64,000 nt of DNA from Advenella kashmirensis WT001 (GCF_000219915.2 NC_017964.1:2666001-2730000), one strand, 5' to 3'. Positions 20,457 to 31,514 are shown, numbered from the stretch's first letter. Translations and numbers: made by a program. Notes: a model not told the origin generated them from the letters alone.

Positions 20457-21621
20457 CGGATTCTCCTGAGTATTGAACATGGACCGGAACGCGTTGCGCC
20501 AGCGCGCACAGCAGTTCATAGGCAATTGTACCCGCGGCTGCGGCAACCTCATCGATATGCGGGCCGTTATTGCCCCAGAGGGTTACCCAGTCACCCACGG
20601 CAGCATCGGGAATCGGGTCCAGATCAACGGTGAGCATGTCCATTGACACGCGGCCCGCCAGCTCAGTTGCGACGCCGTTGACCCATGCCGGCGTACCGGA
20701 CGGTGCGCTGCGTGGATAACCGTCGGCATAGCCACAGGCCACCACGCCAATGCGCATATCGCGCGTAGCGGTATAGGTTGACCCGTAACCCACGCTTTGC
20801 CCCTGCTTCACCTGCTGGATCGAGAGTAAACGCGCCTGTAGCGTCATGGTCTGGCGCAGTCCGAATTCTTCGCCGGTCGTATTGGCAAAGGGTGATGAGC
20901 CATACAAACAGATGCCGGGACGAACCCAGTTGTCTGCCGCACTGACAGCAAGCTGTGGATATCGCAACACGGCAGCCGAGTTGCACAGACTGATGCTGCC
21001 CTGGCATTGGCCCACCGTATCGCGAAAGACCGTTGCCGGCACATCGACCGCACCTTGTGCGCCGTCAGCATCGGCAAAATGCGTCATGAATCCAATGCGT
21101 CCCACCTTGCCTTGCTGCTGCAAGGCAAGCAAATCCTGATGCGCCTGGTCAAACTGCTGTGGCGCAAAGCCCAGCCGGTTCATGCCCGTATTGATTTTCA
21201 GAAAGACATCCAGCGGCCCGGCCAGGGTGCTGGCCTGCAGCATGCGGATCTGCTCGGGATGGTGAATGGTGCTGACCACCCGGTTCTTCTGCAGCAGCGG
21301 CAGATCGCGCGTCTCGAAAAACCCTTCGAGCATCAGCAACGGACCCTGCCAGCCAGCCTCGCGAGCACGCTCCGTTTCCTGCAGATCCAGCATGGCCAGC
21401 CCGTCGGCCTGCGCAAAGCCGCCAATGGCCGTTTCCAGCCCGTGGCCATAGGCATTGGCCTTGATCACGGCCCAGATATGCGTTGCGCCCATGGGCGCGG
21501 GCTGCGCGCCGTCTGCAGCCGTTACCGGGGCTTGCCGGGCATTGTCAAGGTACTGCCGTATAACGCTCAGATTGTGCGACATGGCCTGTTGTGATATCAC
21601 TGCCCGGATGGGACGCGGCAT
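20446..21621 (-). CDS. alr: Alanine racemase
   Basis: PLP enzyme making D-alanine for peptidoglycan, 391 residues. The PLP lysine lies in WAVIKANAYGHG and the opposing catalytic Tyr in GQSVGYGSTYTA. Other conserved parts: LKINTGMNRLGF, RPGICLYG and GRVSMDMLTVDL. Slightly longer than the usual 360-370 residues because of an insert around residues 30-45 (VTAADGAQPAPMGATH). Divergent from hpnC with an 84-base gap containing a -10-like ATTATAAT. Confidence 0.96.
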   Translation of the reverse strand: MPRPIRAVISQQAMSHNLSVIRQYLDNARQAPVTAADGAQPAPMGATHIWAVIKANAYGHGLETAIGGFAQADGLAMLDLQETERAREAGWQGPLLMLEGFFETRDLPLLQKNRVVSTIHHPEQIRMLQASTLAGPLDVFLKINTGMNRLGFAPQQFDQAHQDLLALQQQGKVGRIGFMTHFADADGAQGAVDVPATVFRDTVGQCQGSISLCNSAAVLRYPQLAVSAADNWVRPGICLYGSSPFANTTGEEFGLRQTMTLQARLLSIQQVKQGQSVGYGSTYTATRDMRIGVVACGYADGYPRSAPSGTPAWVNGVATELAGRVSMDMLTVDLDPIPDAAVGDWVTLWGNNGPHIDEVAAAAGTIAYELLCALAQRVPVHVQYSGESVEK

Positions 21622-21670
21622 GGTGTGGCTCCACTAGTCAATTTCATCGTACTTGAATGATCAGCGTAAA

Positions 21671-21677
21671 TTATAAT
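21671..21677. promoter_or_regulatory. -10-like element between alr and hpnC
   Basis: TATAAT at 21672-21677 faces hpnC, with its ATG 29 bases downstream. The same ATTATAAT gives a TATAAT facing alr. The -35 match is poor (ACTTGA or TTGAAT at suboptimal spacing), so confidence is moderate to low. Confidence 0.4.
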
Positions 21678-21705
21678 CATTGCATCATCACATTAGCGCG
21701 TATTC

Positions 21706-22551
21706 ATGTCCGTCGATCATTATGAGAATTTCCCGGTAGCCTCAATATTGCTGCCCCGACGCCTGCGATCAGCGGTCACGGCCATTTATGCCTTTGCCCG
21801 ACGCGCTGATGATATTGCCGACGAAGGCCAGGCCAGCGCCCAGGAACGCCTGGCTCAGCTCGATGCCTTTGACCAGGCTGTCGTTCAGTTGCAGGCCAGC
21901 GATTTTTCAGCAACGCATTTCGAGAATGTGCCGCAGTCCCTTTTTCTTGCCCTGCAACGTGAAATGCACCTGCACCAGTTACCGGTTGCACCCCTGCGCG
22001 ATCTGCTGGTCGCTTTCCGCCAGGACGTGCGGCACCAGCCGTTTCAGAACGACACGGACCTGCTCGATTACTGCCGCTACTCTGCCAATCCGGTAGGCCG
22101 ATTGCTGCTGCATCTGTACCGCGTGACAGACGAATCCTCGCTGCGACTATCGGATCATATCTGCAGCGCCCTGCAACTGATTAACTTCTGGCAGGATATC
22201 GCGATAGATACGCAACGCCATCGCTATTATCTGCCGGCTGACCGGCTTGCTGCCCACGGCATGACCCATGCGGACCTTGACAACCGGCAACTGAATCCGC
22301 GTTGGCCGCAGTTAATGCAGGAAAACACCGCATTTGCACGTAAAATACTGCTTGCCGGTGCACCGCTGTGCTCACGACTGCATGGCCGGCCAGGCCTGGA
22401 GCTGCGTATGATCGTCCAGGGTGGCATGCGCATACTGGAAAAAATTGACGCCGTTGCGGGCGACGTCTTTGACCACCGACCAACACTGAATAAAAAAGAC
22501 TGGGCCCTGATTGTGTGGCGCAGCGTACGAAATAATTATTATGACACCTGA
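21706..22551 (+). CDS. hpnC: Squalene synthase HpnC (hydroxysqualene synthase)
   Basis: Prenyl-condensing enzyme of the three-gene bacterial squalene route, 281 residues. The first aspartate-rich motif ARRADDIADE (Asp35, 36, 39) and the second, NFWQDIAIDTQRHRYYLP (Asp164, 168), are both complete. In the HpnCDE pathway HpnD makes presqualene diphosphate and HpnC converts it to hydroxysqualene (established for the families). The stop overlaps the hpnD ATG by 11 bases. Confidence 0.93.
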   Translation: MSVDHYENFPVASILLPRRLRSAVTAIYAFARRADDIADEGQASAQERLAQLDAFDQAVVQLQASDFSATHFENVPQSLFLALQREMHLHQLPVAPLRDLLVAFRQDVRHQPFQNDTDLLDYCRYSANPVGRLLLHLYRVTDESSLRLSDHICSALQLINFWQDIAIDTQRHRYYLPADRLAAHGMTHADLDNRQLNPRWPQLMQENTAFARKILLAGAPLCSRLHGRPGLELRMIVQGGMRILEKIDAVAGDVFDHRPTLNKKDWALIVWRSVRNNYYDT

Positions 22552-23421
22552 CCAATATTGCCAAGAGAAAGCGGCGCGTAGCGGCTCGAGCTTTTACTAC
22601 GCCTTTCTGTTTCTTCCTGCACAGCAGCGCCGGGCCATTACGGCCGTGTATGCGTTCTGCCGGGAGGTGGACGATGTTGTGGATGAATGTACCGATCCTT
22701 CGGTTGCCCGCATCAAGCTGGCCTGGTGGAGCAAAGAAATTAACGGCCTGTTCGAAGGACGGGCCGAACACCCGGTGGCGCAGGCGCTGCAACCGCACCT
22801 GAGCACTTTCGGGCTGCGCGAAGAGCAGTTCCAGGCGATCATCGACGGCATGCAAATGGATCTGGACCAGACTCGCTATATGGACTGGCCCGGCCTGCGC
22901 AAATATTGCTGGCATGTGGCCGGCGTGGTGGGCCAGCTGTCGGCACAGATTTTTACCTATCAGAACAGCGATACCCTGGCCTACGCAGAAAAGCTCGGTC
23001 TGGCATTGCAAATGACGAACATCATTCGCGACGTCGGCGACGATGCGCGACGCGGACGCATCTATCTGCCATTGATGACCTGCAGAAACATAATGTCAAG
23101 GCCGCCGATATTCTGAACAGCAAGCAAACCGACGATTTTCGCGCGCTGATGGCCTTTCAGACTGCCCGCGCACGCCAGCTCTACCAGGAAGCCGTTGAAC
23201 TGCTGCACGAACAGGACCGCCGCGCACAGCGCCCCGGGCTGATGATGGCAGCTATCTACTACACCCTGCTATGTGAAATTGAAAAGGACGGCTGGCCGGT
23301 GCTGACCAGCCGCATTTCCCTGACGCCGCTGCGCAAGCTGATGATTGCCTGGAGAATCTGGGTGGGTGGCGGCAAGGGATTCATTCGTAAAATGCGAAAG
23401 CTGGATGTCCCTCAACGCTGA
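22541..23421 (+). CDS. hpnD: Presqualene diphosphate synthase HpnD (one apparent frameshift)
   Basis: Condenses two farnesyl diphosphates to presqualene diphosphate. About 293 residues joined. Motifs: YAFCREVDDVVDEC (Asp44, 45, 48), QMTNIIRDVGDDARRGRIYLP. The frame breaks at about 23072; adding one C gives YLPIDDLQKHNVKAADIL. ATG at 22541 lies inside the end of hpnC. Farnesyl diphosphate would come from IspA, encoded at 41684-42598 in this window. Confidence 0.93.
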
Positions 23422-25016
23422 TCACTCCCAGCCGCGTGTTGCCGTGGTAGGTGCTGGCTGGGCCGGCCTGGCCGCCGCCTTCACCCTCAAGCTTGCGGGA
23501 TGGCACACCGAGGTGTTTGAACAATCGCCGGTGCTTGGCGGGCGCGCCCGCAAGGCAGTGATTGCACGCCGCGGCCTGGTGCTCGATAACGGCCAGCACC
23601 TGATGCTGGGGGCCTACCGCCACACTCTGGCACTCATGCAAGACATCGGCGTCGACAGCAACCATGCGCTGCTGCGGCTGCCGCTGCAATTGGCCACGCT
23701 GGATGGCGCCTTGCATCTGGCCGTCAATCCGGCCCATCCAGGACCACTTCGATTGCCCCTGGCGCTGCTTCGCATGAAGGGCCTGAGCCTTGGTGAGAAA
23801 TACATCCTGTTCCGAACGCTATTGCAACTGCAATTGGGTGGCTGGCGTGTGGCGCCCGACACCACCGTCTTCGCCTGGCTGCAAAAACGGCGCCAGCCGA
23901 GCGCGCTGATCCACCTCTTCTGGGAGCCTTGTGCATTGCCACGCTCAATACGCCGATTGGCGATGCGTCAATGGCGCTGTTTGCCGTGGTGCTCAGGGAT
24001 AGCTTGGCCGCAGGTGCACATGCCAGCGACCTGATTCTGCCACGCGTCGACCTGAGCGCCCTGTGGCCTGAAGTGCTGGCGCCACAACTTATGATTCATG
24101 CCAGCACGCCGGTGCTTGGCCTGAGTGCCGGGCCAGGCGGCTATCGACTGCACACGGCCAACCGGCCATCCATGCCACCGCGTCAGACGCAGGATCATGG
24201 TGAGATCGGGCATGATCCAGGCCATGAAGGCGGCCCCTTTTTCGATGCCGTGATCCTGGCCGCGCCAGCGGGCATGTGCCATCGCCTGCTGTCCGGGCTG
24301 CTGCCTAACCAGACGAATAACCGGACCGACGCCCCGATAACAGATGATCATATGCAACGCACCCCGCACATCGTTGATGACAAGCACCAGCCATCACTGG
24401 TTGAAAAACGTGCACTGCTTGAGCATTTGAATGCCTTTGAATACCACGCCATTGCCACCTTGACTGTGTTCCTGGAGCACGCCTTTCCCCTGCCCGGCTG
24501 CATGTATATGCTGAAGGAAAATCGCCAGGCCGGGCACGACGGGCAGTGGCTATTTAACCGCAGCCGGTTCATGCATCCCGATGCCGCCACTGGATCTATG
24601 GACAACGCCTCCGCCATTGCGGCAACACCGGATACTAGTAATAGCCACTTTCCAAATAACCGCTGGCCCCATGCCATTTCAATTGTCATAAGCCATGCCG
24701 ACCATCTGATCGGCATGGAGCGCGACGCAATTGCCCATGCGATCCTCTCCCAGGTTCGCGACCAATTGCCCGCCGGCATAACGCTGCCGCCTGTCACCGG
24801 TTTCGAACTGATCATGGAAAAGCGAGCGACGTTTGCAGCCACCCCTGGCTGATCCGGCCTGACAGTGTAACGCCCTGGCCTGGCCTGTTTCTGGCCGGTG
24901 ACTGGACCGATACCGGCTATCCTGGCGTACTCGAAGGTGCGGTTATGAGCGGGCTGGCTGCGGCGCAGGCAGCCCAGGCGTCGTTAGCCAGCAGAACCAA
25001 ACCTGTAACAGATTGA
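23405..25016 (+). CDS. hpnE: Hydroxysqualene dehydroxylase HpnE (two apparent frameshifts)
   Basis: FAD-dependent desaturase-like enzyme that reduces hydroxysqualene to squalene. It starts near the hpnD 3' end (overlap 17 bases) with the dinucleotide site VAVVGAGWAGLAAAFTL. The break near 23926 (one lost C) restores WEPLCIATLNTP; the break near 24845 (one lost C) restores TPWLIRPDSVTPWPGLF and AGDWTDTGYPGVLEGA, the C-terminal FAD motif, ending at 25016. The joined protein is about 537 residues, roughly 100 longer than usual, with extra polar segments around 24150-24260 and 24320-24650. Confidence 0.91.
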
Positions 25017-25125
25017 TGACCCCACGGCCTTCTTGGCCGCGTCATCGCACGGACGCTGGCAGCCCTTTCAGCGGCTATCGGTTTCTGAAAGTGCTTATAA
25101 GTTTAGAGGTAACTTACTTTTCGTC

Positions 25126-26354
25126 TTATGGTTTGGTTTCCTGCGGCCGCATCACCCCGGCAGGCACGGTATTGCCTGCCGCAGGCCTGGGGGTTACAAG
25201 GATAGGCACAAAACGGTAAAGGTACAGGCCGAACGCGACAATCCACGCCGCGGCCGACAGATTCAACATGGGCAAGGCGAACGCGGGCAGCATTAATGCG
25301 ACCAGGCGCGCCACCGTCGCGATGACGACCAGGATATAACTGCTGACCATCAGGCGGTCTGCTTGAGGGGACGACCCGTATGCCCCAGTGCTGTGCGCGT
25401 TATCATGCCGATAATCATGATGGAGAAGCCGCCCATGGCAATGACATGCATATATACAGCCTGTCGCGCCAGCAAAAATGGGCGCCATCCCACAAAATAG
25501 CAGGCGGCCAGCAGCAGGCCGATGCCCAGGAAAAACCAGGCAAGATACAGCACCCACAACAATGGCACGCGAACCACTTCTAGCGGTTTCCATTGAACCA
25601 ATTGATATAGGGCAATGCCACCCGCAACCGCCGCTCCCATGGCAAGCACATAGTCTTGTTGCAGGACAACGGCCAGGATTGCCACAACGCAGGCAACCAG
25701 TTGCACCTGCCCGGCGCGTTCATGCGCAGGAATGTCCAGACCGGCAATCGCCCGGGTAGCAAAAAACGGAATCACGCGTCGCGCAATGAGCAAGGTAATA
25801 AACACCATGCAAAGAATGCCAACGCGCAACACCTCGATCAGCAGCAACGCCTGGCCCTGTGCCACTGCCAGCAGAAACAGAAGATTGCTCAGTCCAAGTA
25901 CCAGTACGGCCCATGGCAGGATGTAGTTGCGTTTATTCCTGGCTTTGAAAATCACGCGCCAGAGCGCTACGGCCGCAATCAGATAAAAAAGCGTATCGCC
26001 CACGACTCCCAGCACAAATGCCGCCTGCCCTGGCATCAAAAATGCCAGGCGTGCCACCAGCCAGCATAGTGCCAGCACACCCAACGCCGTTCCCTTCAGC
26101 GGATTAGTACCGGTCCAGGTGGCGCTGGCGGTAGTCAGAAAACCAACAGCGATAGTGGCCACAAAGCCCCATAACATCTCATGCGCATGCCACCAGACGC
26201 CGCTCAATCGCCCGGTTAACAAATGGGGAGTAAAAATCCAGATCGCAATCGAAATGAGCGCCCAGGCAGCGCCGCATATATACAAGGGACGAAACCCGAG
26301 AGACAGAAATGCAGAAAGGGAAAAACGCGATTGCGCAGAAGTGGGGGCTTGCAT
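25126..26354 (-). CDS. nnrS: NnrS-family haem- and copper-containing membrane protein (one apparent frameshift)
   Basis: NnrS proteins help cells resist nitric oxide and are usually part of NO-responsive regulons. About 409 residues joined, with roughly twelve hydrophobic segments. Motifs: FRPLYICGAAWALISI, WWHAHEMLWGF (histidines typical of the family), ARRVIPFF, HVIAMGGFSIMIIGMITRTALGHTGR. The frame breaks near 25358 and resumes ADRLMVSSYILV to the stop at 25126. ATG 26354 is preferred to TTG 26378, which directly abuts the operator-like palindrome at 26381-26403. Confidence 0.92.
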
Positions 26355-26380
26355 GATAAACCGTACCGGACAGAGCAAAT

Positions 26381-26403
26381 AATATGCATATTATATACAT
26401 ATT
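26381..26403. promoter_or_regulatory. NsrR-type operator candidate upstream of nnrS
   Basis: An inverted repeat of 11-1-11 architecture: AATATGCATAT (26381-26391), T, ATATACATATT (26393-26403), with a single mismatch between half-sites. This fits the NsrR half-site AAnATGyATnT and its one-base spacing (known from E. coli). The minus-strand hexamer TATAAT lies across the centre (26390-26395), so binding would block a -10 element for nnrS. Confidence 0.7.
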
Positions 26404-26742
26404 TTATAAAAACACCGCCCTGCTCATCCGCTATGTTTGCTCAAAGTCAAGCACGTACAAAGTACAAAGCAGATATTGCCAAAAAGCCGCCGTGGTTGGG
26501 GCATGAACCGGCGTGCTGATACACCTTTTATATTTGAATGCGAATGGCAAGGCACAATCGCGGCGCGCGGGATGATGGGCATCACCATGCACGCGACGCA
26601 GGCCGTTTCGTATAAAAGCAGGTTCGTTGCCTGGGTCCGTAAAAAAAGGCCGACCCAGCGGATCGACCTTTGTTTTACTTGCGGGACACTGGCCAGTACC
26701 CAGGCCAATGTGACAGTGAACCGTCGGCTGCCCCATGTCTGA
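26404..26742. other. Intergenic region between nnrS promoter and thrC end
   Basis: 339 bases, containing the thrC terminator at 26641-26672. Short open frames exist on both strands (up to about 120 codons) but none resembles a protein family, and none has a good ribosome site. No tRNA or known RNA recognised. Confidence 0.5.
26641..26672 (-). terminator. Rho-independent terminator after thrC
   Basis: In minus-strand RNA the stem AAAGGTCGATCC pairs with GGTCGGCCTTT with two G-U wobbles around a short loop, followed by a run of seven T (26641-26647). It lies about 70 bases beyond the thrC stop. Confidence 0.7.
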
Positions 26743-28176
26743 TCAGAGCAATGCCCGCGCCTTGATGTAATCGCGTATGGACTCCACATCATTGTCCATA
26801 ATGACCACTTTCTGCGGCAAATCTGCCAGCGACTTCAGATGGTCAGGAACGGGGGCCTGCTGGCCGGTGGCTTCCAGAATAGTCTCGCCAAACTTGGCTG
26901 GCAACGCGGTTTCCAGAACCAGCATTGGAATGCCGTCTTCGACGAATGCCTGGGCGACCTTCACACCATCGGCCGTATGCGGGTCGATCAGAATGCCGGC
27001 TTGCTCTTGCACCTGGCGGATCGTTTCCAGGCGATCCGCATGCGTGCTGCTGCCACCGACGAAACCGAACTCTTCGGTAAAACGCAATTTTTCTGCAGAC
27101 AGGTCAAATGCCCCTTCCTGCTCCAGTTTTTTCCAGGTTGCAGCCAGCCGTTTGGCGTCGCGCCCCAACAGGTCGAATACAAAACGCTCGAAATTGGACG
27201 CCTTGGAAATATCCATGGACGGGCTGGAAGTAGCAAGGGTTTCGGCGCTGACGCGGGGACGATAAACACCTGTACGGAAAAACTCTTCCAGCACATTGTT
27301 CTCGTTGGTTGCCAATACCAGGCGATGAATGGGAAGCCCCATCTGGCGCGCGAAATGGCCGGACAAAATATTGCCGAAATTGCCCGATGGCACCGTGAAC
27401 GATACCTTGTAACCGGACACGTCGGTACCGGTGCCGGCCGCAGCATCGGTGCTGCGCAGCCACGCCCAGAAGTAATATACAATCTGCGCGCAGATACGAG
27501 CCCAGTTGATGGAATTGACCGCACCAAGATGGTAACTGGTCTTGAACGAGACATCGCCGGCCAACGCCTTGACGATATCCTGGCAATCATCGAATACGCC
27601 TTTGACCGAAATATTATGAATATTTTCGTCCATCAGCGAATACATCTGGGCACGCTGAAAGGCGCTCATGCGTCCATGTGGCGACAGCATGAAAACAGAC
27701 ACGCCCAGCTTGCCGCGCATGGCGTACTCCGCCGCAGAGCCGGTATCGCCCGAGGTGGCGCCCAGAATATTCAACTTGCGACCTTCGCGCGCCAGCACAA
27801 ACTCAAAAACCTGCCCCAGAAACTGCATGGCCAGATCCTTGAACGCCAGCGTGGGACCTTCGGACAGGCCCACCAGCGTCATTGATTTGCCCAGCGGTTT
27901 AAGCGGCACAATCTCGCTGCCCGAGAAAACCGATTCGTTATAGGCCGCCTTGCAGATGCGTTCCAGGTCGGTACGCGAAATATCGTCAATGTAAAGGCTC
28001 AATATTTCCGTGGCCAGCTCCGCATAAGAGAGCGAGCGCCACAGTTCGAGCTGCTTGGCACTGACCGAAGGAATGCTCTCGGGCACCGCAAGGCCCCCGT
28101 CGCGTGCCAGCCCTTCGAGAAGAATTTCGGAAAATGAAACCGGGCTCATGCCGCCACGGGTTGAAATGTATTTCAT
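26743..28176 (-). CDS. thrC: Threonine synthase
   Basis: PLP enzyme converting O-phosphohomoserine to threonine, 477 residues, intact. It opens MKYISTRGGMSPVSFSE, the standard start of the long proteobacterial ThrC type. The PLP lysine is in GPTLAFKDLAMQFLG; GATSGDTGSAA and VPSGNFGNILSG are the cofactor-binding loops. It lies 81 bases downstream of hom in the probable operon alaC-hom-thrC. No thrB is present in the window. Confidence 0.97.
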   Translation of the reverse strand: MKYISTRGGMSPVSFSEILLEGLARDGGLAVPESIPSVSAKQLELWRSLSYAELATEILSLYIDDISRTDLERICKAAYNESVFSGSEIVPLKPLGKSMTLVGLSEGPTLAFKDLAMQFLGQVFEFVLAREGRKLNILGATSGDTGSAAEYAMRGKLGVSVFMLSPHGRMSAFQRAQMYSLMDENIHNISVKGVFDDCQDIVKALAGDVSFKTSYHLGAVNSINWARICAQIVYYFWAWLRSTDAAAGTGTDVSGYKVSFTVPSGNFGNILSGHFARQMGLPIHRLVLATNENNVLEEFFRTGVYRPRVSAETLATSSPSMDISKASNFERFVFDLLGRDAKRLAATWKKLEQEGAFDLSAEKLRFTEEFGFVGGSSTHADRLETIRQVQEQAGILIDPHTADGVKVAQAFVEDGIPMLVLETALPAKFGETILEATGQQAPVPDHLKSLADLPQKVVIMDNDVESIRDYIKARALL

Positions 28177-28257
28177 TATTGCTCCGTTATTCCGGCATCA
28201 TGCGCCGGACACAAGAAGACACGACCCTGCTGCTTGCGGTCGTGCCGGTCAGATCAG

Positions 28258-29562
28258 TCAATCCAGATGTTCCAGGCGGATGCGCGTAATGGACGAATGC
28301 ACGAAAGGCATAGCTTCAATGGTTTTGATCGCCGTATTGACATCGCCTTCGCGGGCCTCGTGTGTCAGGAAAATAATAATGGCGCGGTTTTCTCCATCCT
28401 GTTCCTGCATCATAGAATTGATGGAAATCTGATGGTCCGCCAGGATCCGGGTCAGATCGGCAAGCACGCCGGAACGGTCTTCCACAGACAGGCGCAGATA
28501 ATAACAAGTGCGCACGTCTTCCATCTTCAGGATCGGCGTGTCTGACAGTGCGCTCGGCTGGAAGGCCAGATGGGGAACGCGATTGCCAGGATCGGACGTA
28601 TGCAGGCGGGTCACATCGACCAGATCGGCCACCACCGCCGAGGCCGTGGCTTCGGACCCTGCGCCGGGACCATAATACAGCGTATCGCCCACTGCATCGC
28701 CATTGACAACTACCGCGTTCATGGCGCCTTCTACATTGGCAATCAACCGTTTGGTCGGCACCAGGGCCGGATGCACCCGCAGCTCGATACCCTGGTCGCG
28801 ACGTCGCGTAATGCCCAGCAGCTTGATGCGATAGCCCAGCCGTTCCGCATAGACAATATCCTGCTGGTCCAGGTCGGTAATACCTTCGATATACGCCTTG
28901 CTGAACTGAATGGGAATACCAAATGCCAGGGATGCCATCAAGGTCAGTTTATGCGCCGCGTCGATACCCTTGACATCGCCCGCAGGATCGGCTTCGGCAT
29001 AACCCAGTTGCTGAGCCTGTGCCAGCACGGTGTCGTAAGGCAAGCCGTGCTCGCGCATTTGCGACAGAATGAAATTGGTGGTGCCGTTGATAATACCGGC
29101 AAGCCACTGGATACGGTTGGCGGTCAGGCCCTCGCGAATCGCCTTGATAATCGGGATGCCGCCAGCCACCGCGGCCTCGAATGCCACCATGACGCCTTTC
29201 TTGCTGGCCAGGGCAAATATTTCGTTGCCGTGCAGGGCGAGCAAGGCTTTATTGGCCGTGACCACATGCTTGCCGTTTTCAATCGCGGTGAGCACCAGCT
29301 CACGGGCCAGCGTGGTGCCGCCGATCAGTTCCACGACAATATCCACCTCGGGATCGGCCACCAGACCAGCCATATCATTGCTGACCGGCACTTTGTCACC
29401 GAACACGGCCACCGCTTTGGCCGGCGTACGCGTAGCCACTTTGGACACCACGATCTGGCGTCCGGCGCGCCGTGATATTTCCTCTGCATTGCGCGTCAAC
29501 ACCGCGTAGGTGCCACTGCCTACAACCCCAAAACCTAATAAACCTACCTTCATTGGATTCAT
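28258..29562 (-). CDS. hom: Homoserine dehydrogenase
   Basis: Reduces aspartate semialdehyde to homoserine, 434 residues, intact. N-terminal NAD(P) site [15 protein letters not shown], catalytic region [11 protein letters not shown] and [19 protein letters not shown], and a C-terminal ACT domain ([19 protein letters not shown]) that normally gives threonine feedback inhibition. It is the monofunctional form without aspartokinase. ATG at 29562 overlaps the alaC stop (ATGA). Confidence 0.97.
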   Translation of the reverse strand: MNPMKVGLLGFGVVGSGTYAVLTRNAEEISRRAGRQIVVSKVATRTPAKAVAVFGDKVPVSNDMAGLVADPEVDIVVELIGGTTLARELVLTAIENGKHVVTANKALLALHGNEIFALASKKGVMVAFEAAVAGGIPIIKAIREGLTANRIQWLAGIINGTTNFILSQMREHGLPYDTVLAQAQQLGYAEADPAGDVKGIDAAHKLTLMASLAFGIPIQFSKAYIEGITDLDQQDIVYAERLGYRIKLLGITRRRDQGIELRVHPALVPTKRLIANVEGAMNAVVVNGDAVGDTLYYGPGAGSEATASAVVADLVDVTRLHTSDPGNRVPHLAFQPSALSDTPILKMEDVRTCYYLRLSVEDRSGVLADLTRILADHQISINSMMQEQDGENRAIIIFLTHEAREGDVNTAIKTIEAMPFVHSSITRIRLEHLD

Positions 29563-30748
29563 TTTTTCAGGAACCCGTCTTTTTTGAACATTTCTTTAAT
29601 TCCTCTGATTGCCTGGCGCGTACGCTGTTCGTTCTCGATCATGGCAAAACGCACATGATCGTCACCCAGATCACCAAAACCGATACCGGGCGATACCGCC
29701 AGCTTGGCATCGGCCAGCAGTTTTTTGGAAAATTCCAGTGATCCCATTGCCTTGTAGGGCTCAGGAATTTCGGCCCAGATGTACATGGCCGCCTTGGGAA
29801 TCTCCACCATCCAACCGGCTTCGTGCAGCCCTTTGACCAGTACATCGCGGCGGTTTTTATAGTGCGCAACCACTTCGGCCACGCACTCCTGCGGGCCTTC
29901 CAGGGCAGCAATGGAAGCCACCTGTATCGGTGTGAACGTCCCGTAATCGTGGTAGCTTTTCATGCGGGCCAGCGCATTGACCAACTCGGCGTTACCCACC
30001 ATGAAGCCGACCCGCCAGCCAGCCATATTGTAGCTTTTACTCATGGTAAAAAACTCGACCGCCACATCCTTGGCGCCCGGCACCTGCATAATCGACGGCG
30101 GCTGGTAGCCATCGAACGTAATGTCGGCATAGGCCAGATCGTGCACCACCAGAATATCGTGCTCTTTGGCCAGCTTGATCACCCGTTCGAAAAACGGCAG
30201 ATCAACGCATTGCGCCGTGGGATTGCTGGGAAAGCCCAGAATAATCATTTTCGGCTTGGGAATGGACTCGCGCACAGCCCGCTCGATTTCCTCGAAGAAA
30301 TCCAGCCCTTTTTTCATGGGTATGGAGCGAATATTGGCGCCGGCGATGACCGCGCCGTATATATGGATGGGATAGCTGGGATTGGGTACCAACACCGTGT
30401 CGCCTTATCGAGCGTGGCCAGCATCAGGTGCGCCAGGCCTTCCTTGGATCCGATGGTGACAATGGCTTCGCGGTCCGGGTCCAGAATGACGTTATAACGG
30501 CGTGAATACCAGTCTGCAATCGCCTTGCGCAGGCGCGGAATGCCCTTGGATACCGAATAACCATGGGTATCGGGACGAATGGTCGCCTCTACCATTTTAT
30601 CCACGATATGCTTGGGTGTCGGCCCGTCCGGGTTACCCATGGACATGTCGATAATGTCTTCGCCACGTCGGCGCGCCGCCATTTTCAGCTCACCGGTAAT
30701 GTTGAACACATAGGGAGGGAGCCTTTCTATACGTGGGAAGTTTCTCAT
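29559..30748 (-). CDS. alaC: Alanine-type PLP aminotransferase AlaC (one apparent frameshift)
   Basis: Fold-type I aminotransferase, about 396 residues joined, closest to AlaC-type pyruvate/glutamate transaminases placed upstream of hom in Burkholderiales. Motifs: [37 protein letters not shown], the PLP lysine in [16 protein letters not shown]. The frame breaks near 30403; one added G gives [18 protein letters not shown]. The symbol is given from context and motifs; other AlaA/AspC-like activities cannot be excluded by eye. Confidence 0.9.
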
Positions 30749-31070
30749 GACGGACCTGGAATAAGTGAAGGAACAGATTTAGGGTGAAACCAGTAAATCT
30801 AGCCTATATAAGACCAGACGGCAAACGATTTTGCCTGTGCACAAAAAAAATTTGCAATGGCCGTGTCATTGCAGTACAAAAAAAGCTGGGATTGGGGCCT
30901 TGCCGAACCTGCGGCTGCCCCAAAGACAGCAACGCCGCAAGCGCCTGCCATATCCCTGGTCTCATATCACAACGTGCAACCTGCTGCACCCACGTAGCGC
31001 AAAATATCGCAGGACCACTATCACATATATGAAATACAGTTAGAATAAGATAAACGCACAAGGAGTCTTT
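30749..31070. other. Divergent intergenic region alaC / Mth938-like gene
   Basis: 322 bases. On the minus strand TTGCCG, 17 bases, TAGATT is a weak promoter candidate for alaC-hom-thrC about 45-70 bases before its start. On the plus strand an AAGGAG precedes the GTG at 31071. The centre (30870-30990) shows no reading frame or RNA motif I can name. Confidence 0.4.
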
Positions 31071-31514
31071 GTGGAACTGAAAAGAGAACAGCCAACCGCA
31101 TTAAATACGGTCACCCGCTATGGGGACCACTTCATCGAAGTCAATGAAGTCAAATATACCCATGCCATTGCGTTTCGCCCTGAAGGTGCTGTCCGCCCGT
31201 GGAACGTGACCGCTGTCAGCGACATTACAACAGATCAGCTGATTCTGGCTGCAGACATCCGAAAGGTTGAAGGCAGCGCCATCGATTTTCTTGACGACGC
31301 CCCCACCACTAAATTTGAGAACACACCTGAAATACTGCTTGTGGGAACCGGCACACACCAGCACTTTCTGCCCGCAGCAGTGACCGCGCCGCTGCTTGCG
31401 GCACGCGTGGGCATTGAAGCCATGGATTCAAAGGCCGCGGCACGCACCTATAATGTACTGATGGCAGAAGGCCGCAATGTTGCTGTGGCGCTCATGCTCA
31501 GCGAAGGAGAATAA
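31071..31514 (+). CDS. Mth938-like domain protein (DUF498/NDUFAF3 family)
   Basis: 147-residue protein of the Mth938/DUF498 family, whose eukaryotic relatives assist complex I assembly; bacterial role unknown. The conserved part is [16 protein letters not shown] followed by [29 protein letters not shown]. The start is GTG at 31071 (MELKREQP) with AAGGAG seven bases upstream. One base separates its stop from the bcp ATG, so they are cotranscribed. Confidence 0.87.
   Translation: MELKREQPTALNTVTRYGDHFIEVNEVKYTHAIAFRPEGAVRPWNVTAVSDITTDQLILAADIRKVEGSAIDFLDDAPTTKFENTPEILLVGTGTHQHFLPAAVTAPLLAARVGIEAMDSKAAARTYNVLMAEGRNVAVALMLSEGE

Noticed and set aside
26839..27885. 348-codon open frame opposite thrC
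   Set aside because: Shadow of thrC; no domain signature.
28570..29475. 301-codon open frame opposite hom
   Set aside because: Shadow of a conserved gene in a GC-rich region; no motif.
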